DNA of 38,621 nt, from contig JAFGHW010000027.1 of NCBI GenBank assembly GCA_016929895.1, forward strand, positions 1 to 38,621. The letters run 5' to 3'. Below the pieces are notes generated by a model. The model saw nothing but the letters and a program-made list of their open reading frames with translations. It did not search any database and was not told the DNA's origin. Below, piece by piece: positions 1-9,384 of this stretch. This DNA comes from Candidatus Woesearchaeota archaeon (GTDB lineage: Archaea; Nanobdellota; Nanobdellia; Woesearchaeales; ARS49). The translations under genes were made by a program, and so were the position numbers. Numbering within the stretch: the first letter of the stretch is position 1; the number at the start of each line of letters is the position of its first letter.

Positions 1-46
1 AAAAAAAAAACAAAAGTATTAAAAAAACAAGCGAGGTTAAACATAG

Positions 47-979
47 ATGAAAAGAGGTGTTTATAAAAAAGGTTATGTTAGAGTTTCTGGAGGCCATGAA
101 TTATATTATGAATTATATGGTAATCCTGATGGAATTCCAGTAGTTTTTGTGCATGGCGGTCCTGGAGCTGGTTTTACTGCAAGACACAGGAAATTTTTTA
201 ATAAAGATAAGCATAATGTTTTGTTTTTTGACCAGCGCGGGGCCGGCAAAAGCAGGCCTTTTGCTTCTATAAAAAATAACACTACTTCAAGATTAGTTGA
301 AGATATGCGTAAATTAATCAAGCATTTTTTCGGCAAGAGAAGGGTTTATTTAATGGGCGGTTCTTGGGGCTCTACTTTGTCTTTGGTTTATGCTATCAGG
401 CATCGTGAAAGTGTCAAGGGAATGGTTTTAAGGGGTATTTATCTTGCTACTAAAGAAGAAAATAAGCATTATGCTGGCGGCGGTGTAGGCAAGTTTTTTC
501 CAGAAGTCTGGGAAGACGCTGTTAAAATAACGCCCAAGAAGTATCATACTAATATTGTTAAGTTTTTTTATAAGCAGAACAAGTCTAAGAATAAGAAAAC
601 AAGGCATAAGTATGCTTATGCATGGACTTTTTACGAGCTATGCATTGCGAAGCTTAAGTTTGACAAGAAAAAATGCAGAGAAACAATGAAAAAAGAGCCA
701 GAGCTTTGGAAAGCCATGTCTCCTTTGGAAACTCATTATATTGCACATAATTGTTTTCTTCCAGAGAATTATATTATGAAAAATATTAAAAAAATAAAGC
801 ATTTGCCAGTTTCAATAATAAATGGAAGATATGACATGATTTGTCCGCCAATTAGCGCATACAAATTGCACAAAGCATTGCCAAAATCAAAATTATTCCT
901 AACAATAGCAGGTCATTTGCGTTCAGAGCCTGCGAATCATACTGTTCTTGCTAAAGAAGTTAGAAGATTATGTAAGTGA
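47..979 (+). CDS. pip: Proline iminopeptidase-like alpha/beta hydrolase
   Basis: N-terminal VFVHGGPGAGFTARHRKFF, DQRGAGKSRP and nucleophile elbow GGSWGSTLSLVYA are typical of prolyl aminopeptidases. Confidence 0.88.
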   Translation: MKRGVYKKGYVRVSGGHELYYELYGNPDGIPVVFVHGGPGAGFTARHRKFFNKDKHNVLFFDQRGAGKSRPFASIKNNTTSRLVEDMRKLIKHFFGKRRVYLMGGSWGSTLSLVYAIRHRESVKGMVLRGIYLATKEENKHYAGGGVGKFFPEVWEDAVKITPKKYHTNIVKFFYKQNKSKNKKTRHKYAYAWTFYELCIAKLKFDKKKCRETMKKEPELWKAMSPLETHYIAHNCFLPENYIMKNIKKIKHLPVSIINGRYDMICPPISAYKLHKALPKSKLFLTIAGHLRSEPANHTVLAKEVRRLCK

Positions 980-1843
980 TTCAGCAATAACCCCGCTCAC
1001 ATCTATTTTGCTTGTTTTATTCTGAATCGTATTTGTTGTGATTATTCTTGTTGCACCTGCTTTTTTCATTTTATTGTATGCATTTTCTGCGAATATTCCA
1101 TGAACTGCCATGCAGGTTATTGTTTTTGCTCCTTTTTTTCTGGCTTGTTTTATTACTTCTATCATTGTGTGTCCAGAACTTATTATGTCATCGATTATCA
1201 CTATGTTTCTATTTTTTATTTCGTGTCCGTTTTTTAGTTTTATCTTAACATGTCTTGATGTGTATCTTTTCTTTCTTAGAACTGTTGATTGAACTCTTAT
1301 CATGTCTGCTATTTTTTGCGCCCATTGAAAGCTTTCCAAGTCTGGCCCTAATATTAGCGGGTTCTTTATATTTTTCTTGATATATTCACCTAAGACTTTA
1401 TTTGCACTAATTCTTTTTGAGGATATTCTGAATATTTCACTCAGTTTTGAAATCCTTTGCAAGTGCGGGTCTATTACTATTATTTTGTCTGCGCATGTTA
1501 ACAAAGCTGCCATTATCCTGTTTGACCAGCATTCGCGAGGATGAAATCTCTTGTCTTGTCTTAAATATGCCAAATAAGGTGCTACTAATATTACCTGTTT
1601 TGCTCCTAATTCCTTGCAGGTTCGAGCTGCGAATATTGTTTCTATCATTATTAAATCTGGATTTGGAAACATTGATTCAACCAAAATAATCTTTTTATCT
1701 TTGACATCAAAGGGCAGTCTGATATAGCGTTCTCCATCTGGAAAATGGTCCACTATTAAATGGCCGTATTTTGCTTTACTTTTTCTGGCAAGTTTGCGAG
1801 CCAACTCCTTAGAATTTGTTCCGCCCAATACTATTGTTTTCAT
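968..1843 (-). CDS. prs: Ribose-phosphate pyrophosphokinase
   Basis: HFPDGERYIRLP, YLAYLRQDKRF, DPHLQRI and PRPP loop VIIDDIISSGHTM. Confidence 0.93.
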   Translation of the reverse strand: MKTIVLGGTNSKELARKLARKSKAKYGHLIVDHFPDGERYIRLPFDVKDKKIILVESMFPNPDLIMIETIFAARTCKELGAKQVILVAPYLAYLRQDKRFHPRECWSNRIMAALLTCADKIIVIDPHLQRISKLSEIFRISSKRISANKVLGEYIKKNIKNPLILGPDLESFQWAQKIADMIRVQSTVLRKKRYTSRHVKIKLKNGHEIKNRNIVIIDDIISSGHTMIEVIKQARKKGAKTITCMAVHGIFAENAYNKMKKAGATRIITTNTIQNKTSKIDVSGVIAESLT

Positions 1844-1899
1844 TTTTTCCTCTTTTTTATTGAATACAGAATTTAAGATTTTTAAATGTTATGATTAAT

Positions 1900-2685
1900 T
1901 TACCCAATATAGCTCATATCCTTTCCAAATTTGCTTTTTATTTTTTTAAGCCTCGGAGATTTGGTTATGTCTATTGTTTCTTTTAGCATTTCTTCTTCTA
2001 GTTCTTGTATTTCTTTTTCTAATTCTTTGATTCTTACATTTACTCCTAATTTTTTGTTTAAAATGTTGATTATTTCTTTTGCGCCGTTTACTCCCAAATA
2101 CATTGGATGGGCGTATGTTTCTGCTAATAATGTAATCGCAGGTATATTTCTCTTTTTGGCTAAACCGAGTAATAAACCAGAAACCCCAATAATCGGGCCT
2201 ATAGAACCGTATAATTTTTTGTTTACTGAAACTCCTTTTGCATAATTTTTTATCATTTTTGCGCAATTGCCTGTGCAGTAAACTTGTGGTTTTTTAGGGG
2301 CTTCTTTTAATGCTACGCCGCCCAGGGTGATTAATTCTTTTCCAGCATATTCTTGGAATAAATCAATTACTTTTTCTGAGAATTCATAACAGGATAATTC
2401 ATCTATTGGTTGAACATCTCCTGATAAGAACATTAAATCATTTTGTTTATTTTTCAATTGCTTATAATAAACTTCTATTGTTGGCAGTTCAATTAAGTTA
2501 TTTTCATTAACAAACACAGAATTGGGATAGGAATAAGATTCAAATTCACATAATTTTTTGGCTTTTAGGTCATCAATCATGAAATCTACTGCTACTTTTC
2601 CTACATTTCCTATACCCGGAAGTCCTTCGATCAGTATTGGATTCCTAAGATTTATTGTTTTGGCAATTTTGTTTATTTTCCACAT
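1900..2685 (-). CDS. PAC2 family proteasome assembly chaperone-like protein
   Basis: NPILIEGLPGIGNVGKVAVDFMIDDLKAKKL motif of archaeal PAC2 proteins. Start moved from 2772 to 2685 (MWKINKIAK) because the upstream part of the track ORF is out-of-frame Nop10. Confidence 0.85.
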   Translation of the reverse strand: MWKINKIAKTINLRNPILIEGLPGIGNVGKVAVDFMIDDLKAKKLCEFESYSYPNSVFVNENNLIELPTIEVYYKQLKNKQNDLMFLSGDVQPIDELSCYEFSEKVIDLFQEYAGKELITLGGVALKEAPKKPQVYCTGNCAKMIKNYAKGVSVNKKLYGSIGPIIGVSGLLLGLAKKRNIPAITLLAETYAHPMYLGVNGAKEIINILNKKLGVNVRIKELEKEIQELEEEMLKETIDITKSPRLKKIKSKFGKDMSYIG

Positions 2686-2825
2686 TTTGCTTTTCGCCTG
2701 TATTTTCCGTATTTGTCTTTTGGTGAATATTTCGGCGGTTTTATTATAACCGCAATCCCGCCGCACGTGCATTGTTCCTTAAGAGTATATTTGTTGCACT
2801 TATTGCATCGAAGAATCCTTTTCAT
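2673..2825 (-). CDS. nop10: H/ACA RNA-protein component Nop10 (50 aa), absent from ORF track
   Basis: Reverse-strand translation MKRILRCNKCNKYTLKEQCTCGGIAVIIKPPKYSPKDKYGKYRRKAKCGK: zinc-binding CxxC...CxC and PPKYSPxDKYGKYRR signature. Located between aIF2alpha and PAC2 as in many archaea. Confidence 0.95.
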   Translation of the reverse strand: MKRILRCNKCNKYTLKEQCTCGGIAVIIKPPKYSPKDKYGKYRRKAKCGK

Positions 2826-2830
2826 AACAT

Positions 2831-3610
2831 TTAATCCTTCTCTATTTTTTTAAAATCAAATTCTGCTTTTTGTTTTTTCGCTTCAGCCGATGATTTTTCT
2901 ATTGCTTCTTTTAGTATTTTTTCTGCTTTTTTATAATCATCTGATTTTATCGATATGATGTATACTCCTGCGCCTTTGTATTTAATTAATGGTTTTTCAG
3001 GAATATTTTCTGCTTTTTTTAGTATCTCCTTGACTATTTCTACCCCATTTGGTGAATTGCTCGTGATTGTTATTTCTCCGCTGATTTCAATTTCACGCGG
3101 CTTTATTCTTTGTTTGATTACTTCTGTTAGTTCTGCTGCTAATTTTTTATCGAAAAAATCCTCCAGTTTTATTTTATCTTGCGATGCCTCTTCAAAAGCG
3201 GTGAATAAGCTATCGTATACTTCGAATAACTTGCTTGTTATTTCGTTATATAATTCTTCTGCTTTTTTCTTTTTCTGTTTCGCGGCATATTCTACTATGT
3301 TCTCAGCCAATTGTTCTTGTTTTATTTGGTTTAGCTTGTTTCTTTTTTGCTTTTCATTCACTCTTCTTAGCGATAAATCAATGTGTCCTTTTTCTTGGTC
3401 TATTTTAAGGACTTTGCACACTACTTTTTTTCCTTCAACAACATAATCGCGTATATTTCGTATTCTTCCTGGCGCGATTTCAGAAATATGTATCAACCCT
3501 GTTTTGCCGTATTCATCTAAGGTGACAAAAACAGAGTGATAGTGGACTGCTGTGACTGTGCAGAGAACAAGTTCGTCTTCTTGTGGAAAGCCTTTTCTTT
3601 TTAATAACAA
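2831..3610 (-). CDS. eif2a: Translation initiation factor aIF2 subunit alpha
   Basis: S1 domain (DELVLCTVTAVHYHSVFVTLDEYGKTGLIHISEIAPGRIRNIRDYVVEGKKVVCKVLKID...HIDLSLRRV) plus C-terminal alpha/beta domain. Confidence 0.96.
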   Translation of the reverse strand: MLLKRKGFPQEDELVLCTVTAVHYHSVFVTLDEYGKTGLIHISEIAPGRIRNIRDYVVEGKKVVCKVLKIDQEKGHIDLSLRRVNEKQKRNKLNQIKQEQLAENIVEYAAKQKKKKAEELYNEITSKLFEVYDSLFTAFEEASQDKIKLEDFFDKKLAAELTEVIKQRIKPREIEISGEITITSNSPNGVEIVKEILKKAENIPEKPLIKYKGAGVYIISIKSDDYKKAEKILKEAIEKSSAEAKKQKAEFDFKKIEKD

Positions 3611-3645
3611 AATATTTCCCCCCCGATTCGAAAATCGTTTAAAAA

Positions 3646-3831
3646 TTATTCTAAAACTTCTAGCACTCTTGCCTTAACTTTGCTTTTTCCGCCTGTTGGT
3701 TCTGCAAGGATTTTGCCGCAAACCAGGCATTTTACTTGTGTGGATGATTTCCCAAACATTATTTGTTCATTTTTGCATTTAGGGCATCTTATTTTGATAA
3801 ATTTGGATTTCGTTTCTTTTATCTGTTTCAT
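3646..3831 (-). CDS. rps27e: 30S ribosomal protein S27e
   Basis: CPKCKNEQIMFGKSSTQVKCLVCGKILAEPTGGKSKVKARVLEVLE zinc ribbon. Confidence 0.96.
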   Translation of the reverse strand: MKQIKETKSKFIKIRCPKCKNEQIMFGKSSTQVKCLVCGKILAEPTGGKSKVKARVLEVLE

Positions 3832-4142
3832 TTGAATTCAACCTTTTTTGCTCTCCATGCTTTTCCTACTGTGTGTGATTTTTTGCATATTGTGCAGGTG
3901 TATCTTAAATCTATTTTTTTAGTTTGTTTTTTTCCTGTCATCTTGAATTTGCTTAGAGGTTTTTTTGAGTATCTTCCTTTGCTTCCTAAGCCCATCCTGC
4001 CTCTTAGTTTTGCTCGCTTTTTGCTTCCTTTGCCCATTGGATGTGCTGTGCTTGGTGTTTTCTTTTTAGCTTCAGCTATTTTGTGTTCTGTATGTTTTTT
4101 GCATTTAGGACAATAAGTTTTGCGCGTTTTTGGTAATTTCAT
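3828..4142 (-). CDS. rpl44e: 50S ribosomal protein L44e
   Basis: MKLPKTRKTYCPKCKKHTEHKIAEAKK...GSKGRYSKKPLSKFKMTGKKQTKKIDLRYTCTICKKSHT. Confidence 0.96.
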   Translation of the reverse strand: MKLPKTRKTYCPKCKKHTEHKIAEAKKKTPSTAHPMGKGSKKRAKLRGRMGLGSKGRYSKKPLSKFKMTGKKQTKKIDLRYTCTICKKSHTVGKAWRAKKVEFK

Positions 4143-4224
4143 TTTTGGTCTCGCCTAAAATTGTTAATTTTAGGTTGTTTCATTAGAGAACATGAAATTG
4201 GGTCTATTTAAAAAGGTTGTGTTT

Positions 4225-4947
4225 TTATTCAATTTCTATTGCGCTTCCTTTTTTGATTAAAATTTCAGCTATTTCCAAAGGAACTTCAGCCACATCGTCT
4301 TCTTTGTATGGCCCATACATTTCTAGTTCAGTGCCGATAAATTGTTCTATTGGTTGTACTGCTTTGATTTTTTTCATATTTCTTTTAGTTTCTTTTTTCA
4401 TTTCTGTTTCTTTTGCAGGCAATTCTTCTCTGTATTCTGTTTCAATCAGTGTCTCTTTTTTTGTTTGCTCAGCTTTTGTTCGGGCGTTTTGTTCAAGAAG
4501 TTCAGCATCTAGTTCTTGGTCGAAAATAGGCTCTTGCAATGCAATTATTTGTGCTAAAATTCCTAGACGAAATTTATCAAGCAAGTTTGTTAAGCCGTTA
4601 AAAAAAGTTTGTTCCGGATTAAGCAGGTTAGTAGTATCTATTATGTCTGAATTAGTCCGGGATTTGTTCAGGGCGATATCAATTATTTTTTTTTCGCGGC
4701 GCTCATAGATTTCTTTTATTATTTTTTTGATATTTTGAAGCTGTACTTGGGTATTATCGCGTTCGTCTATTGAAAATATGTCGTTTTTGGATGATGCTTC
4801 TTCAAAAATCTTTGTTTTCTCTCTAAGGTATTCCAAAATATTTGTGTAAAAATTCGCATCTAATTCGCAGAGTTCTTCTTTATTCTTCTCCGCTCTGAGT
4901 ATTTCGTAAAGCGTTTCATATGTGATTGCAACAGAATCTTCGGTCAT
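4225..4947 (-). CDS. GINS complex subunit (archaeal Gins51-like)
   Basis: N-terminal ITYETLYEILRAEKNKEELCELDANFYTNILEYL and C-terminal B-domain-like MYGPYKEDDVAEVPLEIAEILIKKGSAIEIE. Confidence 0.8.
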   Translation of the reverse strand: MTEDSVAITYETLYEILRAEKNKEELCELDANFYTNILEYLREKTKIFEEASSKNDIFSIDERDNTQVQLQNIKKIIKEIYERREKKIIDIALNKSRTNSDIIDTTNLLNPEQTFFNGLTNLLDKFRLGILAQIIALQEPIFDQELDAELLEQNARTKAEQTKKETLIETEYREELPAKETEMKKETKRNMKKIKAVQPIEQFIGTELEMYGPYKEDDVAEVPLEIAEILIKKGSAIEIE

Positions 4948-4997
4948 TTTTCCCCCACCGAATTCAGTAATATGTAGTATTTAAGCTTTTGTGTGGT

Positions 4998-5588
4998 CTA
5001 ATATTCTATTCCTCTGCGGGCGTCTATGCCTTTTTCCCATGGGTGTTTGCGCATCATTATTTCGCTCACTAAATCCGCACGTTCTATTATTTGGTGCGGA
5101 GCATCTCGCCCTGTTAAAATTAATTCTACATGTTCTGGTTTTTCATTTATTAATTTTAAAACGTCTTCAATTTGGATTAGTCCTTTGTTCATTGCGCAAT
5201 TGATTTCATCCAGAACTACGATATTATAATCGCCTGAGCTGACGATGTTAAATGCATGTTCTAGTGCTCTTCGTGCAGGTTCTTTTTCGGCTTCGTCAGG
5301 CAGAAAGGTGTATTTTCCTCCCGCCCCGTCTAGTTTTCCTTGCCCGTCGAATTCAAACATTTTAAGTTGCGTATCGGTTATTGCTTCTTTGCCAAATTGA
5401 ACAATAGTCATGTTTGGTATGTATTTTTTGACACTGAATAATTCTCCGGTGTCTCCGCTTTTCAGAAATTGTATCATATAAATCTTGTATCCTTGGCCTA
5501 TTGCTCGTAGAGATAACCCTAAAGAGCATGTGGTTTTTCCTTTTCCGTCTCCTGTGTAAACCTGCACTAATCCTAAGTGTTTCATCAT
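4998..5588 (-). CDS. cobO: Cob(I)yrinic acid a,c-diamide adenosyltransferase (CobO/BtuR type)
   Basis: LVQVYTGDGKGKTTCSLGLSLRAIGQGYKIYMIQFLK P-loop, VLDEINCAMNKGLI, LILTGRDAP. Start overlaps the nrdJ stop (TATGATGA). Confidence 0.93.
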   Translation of the reverse strand: MMKHLGLVQVYTGDGKGKTTCSLGLSLRAIGQGYKIYMIQFLKSGDTGELFSVKKYIPNMTIVQFGKEAITDTQLKMFEFDGQGKLDGAGGKYTFLPDEAEKEPARRALEHAFNIVSSGDYNIVVLDEINCAMNKGLIQIEDVLKLINEKPEHVELILTGRDAPHQIIERADLVSEIMMRKHPWEKGIDARRGIEY

Positions 5589-7768
5589 AAGCTGCATTTA
5601 GAATACCCGCAGTTGGGACAAGTAGCGCATCCTTCACTAAATACCATTTTTGTTTTACATTCAGGGCATTTTGTTTCTTGTTGTTTTGATTTATCAATAA
5701 GTTCTTTTTTTGGTGTGCTTATTTCTCCTTTTTCTTCTGTTTGTTTTTTGCTTGTTTCTACATTTAATATTTGTCCTTCTCTGCTTCCGTCCCTGTATAC
5801 TGTTACGCCTTTGCATCCTGTTTCATATGCCATCATATATACTTTTTCTACTTCTGCAGGTGTTGCATCGATTGGAAAATTTACTGTTTTGCTTACTGCA
5901 TTATCCGTGTATTTTTGAAATGCTGCCTGCATTTTTACATGCCATTCTGGCGTGATATCAAATGCAGTTACGCATACGTTTCTTATGTGTTCTGGTATTT
6001 CTTCTATGTCTTGTATGCTTGCTTTGTTCGTTACTTTTTGTATTAATTCATCAGAGTATATTCCTTCTTCTCGTAGAATATTTTTAAAATGTTGATTAAC
6101 ATATACTAATTCTTTCCCGCCCATTACTCTTTTCATGTATGCTATTGAAAATAGTGGTTCTATTCCTGAAGAGCAGTCTGATATCATGCTTATTGTTCCT
6201 GTTGGCGCAATTGTTGTCCTTGCTGCATTTCTTATTGGTTTTTGGTTTTTGTAAATGCTTTTTTGTATGTTTGGGAATGGCCCTCTTTTTGCTGCCAGTT
6301 CTTCTGATGCTTTTTTGATTTCATCATCTATGAATTTCATTACTTTTTCAGCCAATTGGATTGCCTTTTTTGAGTTGTACGGTATTCTTAACTGATATAG
6401 CATGTCAGCCCAGCCCATTACTCCGATTCCTATTTTTCTGTTTGCTTTTGTCATTTCTTCTATTTGCGGCAGAGGCAGGTTATTCATGTCTATTACATTG
6501 TCCATAAAGTGCACTGATATTTTGCATGTTTTCTTTAGTTCTTCCCAGCCTATTTGCTTTGTATTAGATTTTACAAATTTTGCCAGATTTATCGAGCCTA
6601 AATTACAGCTCTCATACGGCAATAATGGCTGTTCTCCGCATGGGTTTGTGCTTTCTATTTTTCCTATCTCAGGCGTTGGATTAAATCGGTTGATTTGATC
6701 GATAAATACTATTCCTGGTTCTCCGTTTTTCCATGCCATTAGCACTATCAAATCAAAAACTTTTCGCGCATTTAATTTTTTAACAGGCTTGTTTGTTCTT
6801 GGGCTTATTAAATCATATTCTTCGTTATTTTTTACTGCTTCCATGAACTTGTCTGTTAAGGCAACTGATATATTGAAGTTATTTAGTACGTTGGTTTTTT
6901 CTTTTGCTACTATAAAATCCATTATGTCGGGGTGGTCTATTCGCAGTATTCCCATGTTTGCTCCTCTTCTTTTTCCTCCTTGGTTAATTACGTCTGTGGT
7001 AGTATCAAATACTCTGATAAATGATAATGGTCCTGATGCTATTCCTTTTGTTGATATCACTATGTCTTGTCTTGGTCTTAGTCTTGAAAAATCAAATCCT
7101 GTTCCTCCCCCTGACTGGTGTATTATTGCTGTTGCTTTTACTGATTCAAATATTTCTTTTATGCTGTCTCCTACTGGCAGTACAAAGCATGCTGATAATT
7201 GTTGTAAGGGTGCTCCTGCGTTCATTAATGTTGGCGAGCATGCCATAAATTTCATTGATGCCATTTCTTGGTAAAATACTTCTTCTGCTTCTTCAGGGCT
7301 TCCTCCGTATTTTGTTTCTGCCAATGATATGTTTTCTGCAACTCTTCTGAATAGTTCTTCTGGTGTTTCTATTATGTTTCCTGCAGGGTCTTTTAACAGG
7401 TATCTTCCTTTTAGTACTTCTAGAGAATTTATTGATACTTTTAGTGTGGTTGGTTTTCCTATCACCGCAATTCTTGCATCCCGTATTTCTTTGTGTCTTT
7501 GCCTGTAAAGGATATATGCTTTTGCTGTTTTTGCATGTCCTTGGTCTATTAAAACTGTTTCTACTATGTCTTGGACTTCTTCTACTGTTGGTACTTGGTC
7601 TCCGAATTTTTTTTCAACAACATGCTCTACGTGCCTGGACAAGTCATCTGCCCTTGTTCTGTCTTTTCCTCCTACTGCTACTGCTGCTTTGTATATCGCA
7701 TTGGATATTTTTACCCTGTCAAATGGTTCTGTGTTTCCGTTTCGTTTTTTTATTTGCGCAACTACCAT
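5585..7768 (-). CDS. nrdJ: Adenosylcobalamin-dependent (class II) ribonucleoside-diphosphate reductase
   Basis: N-terminal ATP-cone, ACSPTLMNAGAPLQQLSACFVLPVGDS, STNPCGEQPLLPYESCNLGSINL, TIAPTGTISMISDCSSGIEPLF, GCKGVTVYRDGSR, C-terminal Cys-rich CPECKTKMVFSEGCATCPNCGYSKCSL. Confidence 0.96.
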   Translation of the reverse strand: MVVAQIKKRNGNTEPFDRVKISNAIYKAAVAVGGKDRTRADDLSRHVEHVVEKKFGDQVPTVEEVQDIVETVLIDQGHAKTAKAYILYRQRHKEIRDARIAVIGKPTTLKVSINSLEVLKGRYLLKDPAGNIIETPEELFRRVAENISLAETKYGGSPEEAEEVFYQEMASMKFMACSPTLMNAGAPLQQLSACFVLPVGDSIKEIFESVKATAIIHQSGGGTGFDFSRLRPRQDIVISTKGIASGPLSFIRVFDTTTDVINQGGKRRGANMGILRIDHPDIMDFIVAKEKTNVLNNFNISVALTDKFMEAVKNNEEYDLISPRTNKPVKKLNARKVFDLIVLMAWKNGEPGIVFIDQINRFNPTPEIGKIESTNPCGEQPLLPYESCNLGSINLAKFVKSNTKQIGWEELKKTCKISVHFMDNVIDMNNLPLPQIEEMTKANRKIGIGVMGWADMLYQLRIPYNSKKAIQLAEKVMKFIDDEIKKASEELAAKRGPFPNIQKSIYKNQKPIRNAARTTIAPTGTISMISDCSSGIEPLFSIAYMKRVMGGKELVYVNQHFKNILREEGIYSDELIQKVTNKASIQDIEEIPEHIRNVCVTAFDITPEWHVKMQAAFQKYTDNAVSKTVNFPIDATPAEVEKVYMMAYETGCKGVTVYRDGSREGQILNVETSKKQTEEKGEISTPKKELIDKSKQQETKCPECKTKMVFSEGCATCPNCGYSKCSL

Positions 7769-7781
7769 TTTTTATTCACCT

Positions 7782-8237
7782 TTATTTGCTTTGTTTTAGT
7801 TTTTCCACCTCTTTTGAGAATTGATTTATGTCTTTGAATCTTCTGTAAACTGATGCAAATCTTACATACGCAACTTGGTCCAGTGAGAGCAGTTTTTCTA
7901 TTACTTTTTCGCCTATTTTTCTGCTTGTTATTTCTGTTTTTCCTGTTTTGCGCAGTTCTGATTCTATCTCATCAACTGCTCTCTCAATCTGTTCTCGTTT
8001 TACTGGTCTTTTTTCACAGGCTTTGAGCATTCCTGTGATGAGTTTTTGCCTGTCAAATTGCTGCATCACGCTGTTTTTCTTTATTACAGATATGTTTGTG
8101 TCTTCTACTCGCTCATATGTTGTAAATCTTTTAAAGCAAGAAGGACACTCCCTTCTGCGGCGTATGGAGTCTTGTGTGGTGGTTAATCGGCTGTCTAGAA
8201 CCCGCGTATCTGCTTTTAGGCAAAAAACACACCTCAT
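7782..8237 (-). CDS. nrdR: Transcriptional repressor NrdR (zinc ribbon + ATP-cone)
   Basis: MRCVFCLKADTRVLDSRLTTTQDSIRRRRECPSCFKRFTTYERVE, then ATP-cone. Start set at MRC, preceded by AGGTGAT; the track extension to 8291 looks non-coding. Confidence 0.94.
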   Translation of the reverse strand: MRCVFCLKADTRVLDSRLTTTQDSIRRRRECPSCFKRFTTYERVEDTNISVIKKNSVMQQFDRQKLITGMLKACEKRPVKREQIERAVDEIESELRKTGKTEITSRKIGEKVIEKLLSLDQVAYVRFASVYRRFKDINQFSKEVEKLKQSK

Positions 8238-8256
8238 TCCATCACCTATTTCTTTT

Positions 8257-8303
8257 TCCGTTATTATTGTGTAAAAGTAACACAAAACCACTAGATATTG
8301 TGG
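8257..8303 (-). promoter_or_regulatory. Candidate tandem NrdR boxes in the nrdR-nrdJ-cobO promoter
   Basis: Minus-strand CCACAATATCTAGTGG (8288-8303; 13/16 to ACACWATATATWGTGT) and ACACAATAATAACGGA (8257-8272; 10/16), offset 31 bp, just downstream of TATA-like CTTTTTATAA. Confidence 0.6.
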
Positions 8304-8396
8304 TTATAAAAAGCTTCCAAACACAAGAATGCATAAGTTATATTTAAGTATTTATTAAGAATAATGTATATTATATGAAATACAAACACAAGGCTC

Positions 8397-9344
8397 TTAA
8401 TGAGTATGGCTAAGTAGTACTTGCTTAAACCAGTCTACAGTTTCTTTTAATCCTTCTTCAAAACTTGTTTCTGTAGAAAATCCCAATTTTTCTTTTGCTT
8501 TATCCGCGCATCCGCATGATTTAAAAATATCTCCTGTTCTTGATTCTGTGTAAACCGGAGCAATCTTTTTATCAAATATTTGATTTAATTTTTGCACTAA
8601 AAAATTTATAGACACATCTTTTCCTGTTGAAATATTAAAAACATCTCCTCCAGAATTTTTAGCTTGCAAAGCGATTAAATTTGCTTTAACTATGTCTTTA
8701 ATAAATACGAAATCGCGGCTCTGTTCGCCAGTACCATGCACTATTGGAGATTTTCCTTCCAGCATTTGTTTAATAAATATTGGTATAACTACTGCGTATT
8801 TGCTTTCTACATTTTGCCTTGGCCCAAAAATATTAAAATAACGCAGGCTTACTGAATTAAGCCCATATGTTCTGTTAAAAAACTTGCAAAGTCCTTCTCC
8901 TGCTATTTTAGTTATAGCATAAGGAGACTCTGGGTTTAATTCACTGGTCTCTTTTTGTATTTCTATATTATTATTTCCATATACTGATGCAGAAGATGCA
9001 AAAGAAATTCCTTTTACGTCATTGATTCTTGCAGCTTCTAATACATTATGAAGACCGTTAATATTGGTATCATAATAATCTTGCGGTTTTGCGATTGATT
9101 CTGGAACACTAATTAATGATGCATGATGAGAAATAAAATCCGCGCCTTTGGTAATTTTTTTTAATAAATCCAAATCTCTAACATCGCCATGCACAAATTC
9201 TATTTTATTTAAAAAAGGTTTGATATTTTCTGTACTGCCTGTTTGGAGATTATCTAATACAACAACTTCTTCTTTTTTTGCTACTAACTCCTGTACAATA
9301 TGGCTTCCTATAAATCCTGCGCCTCCAGGCACGACGTATTTCAT
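8397..9344 (-). CDS. NAD-dependent epimerase (UDP-glucose 4-epimerase family)
   Basis: GGAGFIGSHIVQEL Rossmann motif, YAITKIAGE catalytic YxxxK, SLRYFNIFGPRQ. Confidence 0.9.
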   Translation of the reverse strand: MKYVVPGGAGFIGSHIVQELVAKKEEVVVLDNLQTGSTENIKPFLNKIEFVHGDVRDLDLLKKITKGADFISHHASLISVPESIAKPQDYYDTNINGLHNVLEAARINDVKGISFASSASVYGNNNIEIQKETSELNPESPYAITKIAGEGLCKFFNRTYGLNSVSLRYFNIFGPRQNVESKYAVVIPIFIKQMLEGKSPIVHGTGEQSRDFVFIKDIVKANLIALQAKNSGGDVFNISTGKDVSINFLVQKLNQIFDKKIAPVYTESRTGDIFKSCGCADKAKEKLGFSTETSFEEGLKETVDWFKQVLLSHTH

Positions 9345-9384
9345 AGAAAATAAGAGCAGGATAAGTGTTTATAATTTTTATGGA

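Noticed and set aside
1-16. Leading A-tract as a regulatory element
   Set aside because: Window-edge homopolymer with insufficient context
5585-7768. Possible intein in nrdJ (RNRs are frequent intein hosts)
   Set aside because: Conserved RNR motifs are continuous and the 727-aa length fits ATP-cone plus catalytic core, leaving no room for an intein
1931-8274. Numerous plus-strand ORFs opposite prs, PAC2, aIF2a, GINS, nrdJ and nrdR (e.g. 2955-3446, 4217-4708, 6789-7274, 7363-7824)
   Set aside because: Low-complexity Leu/Phe/Ser-rich shadow translations of well-identified minus-strand genes
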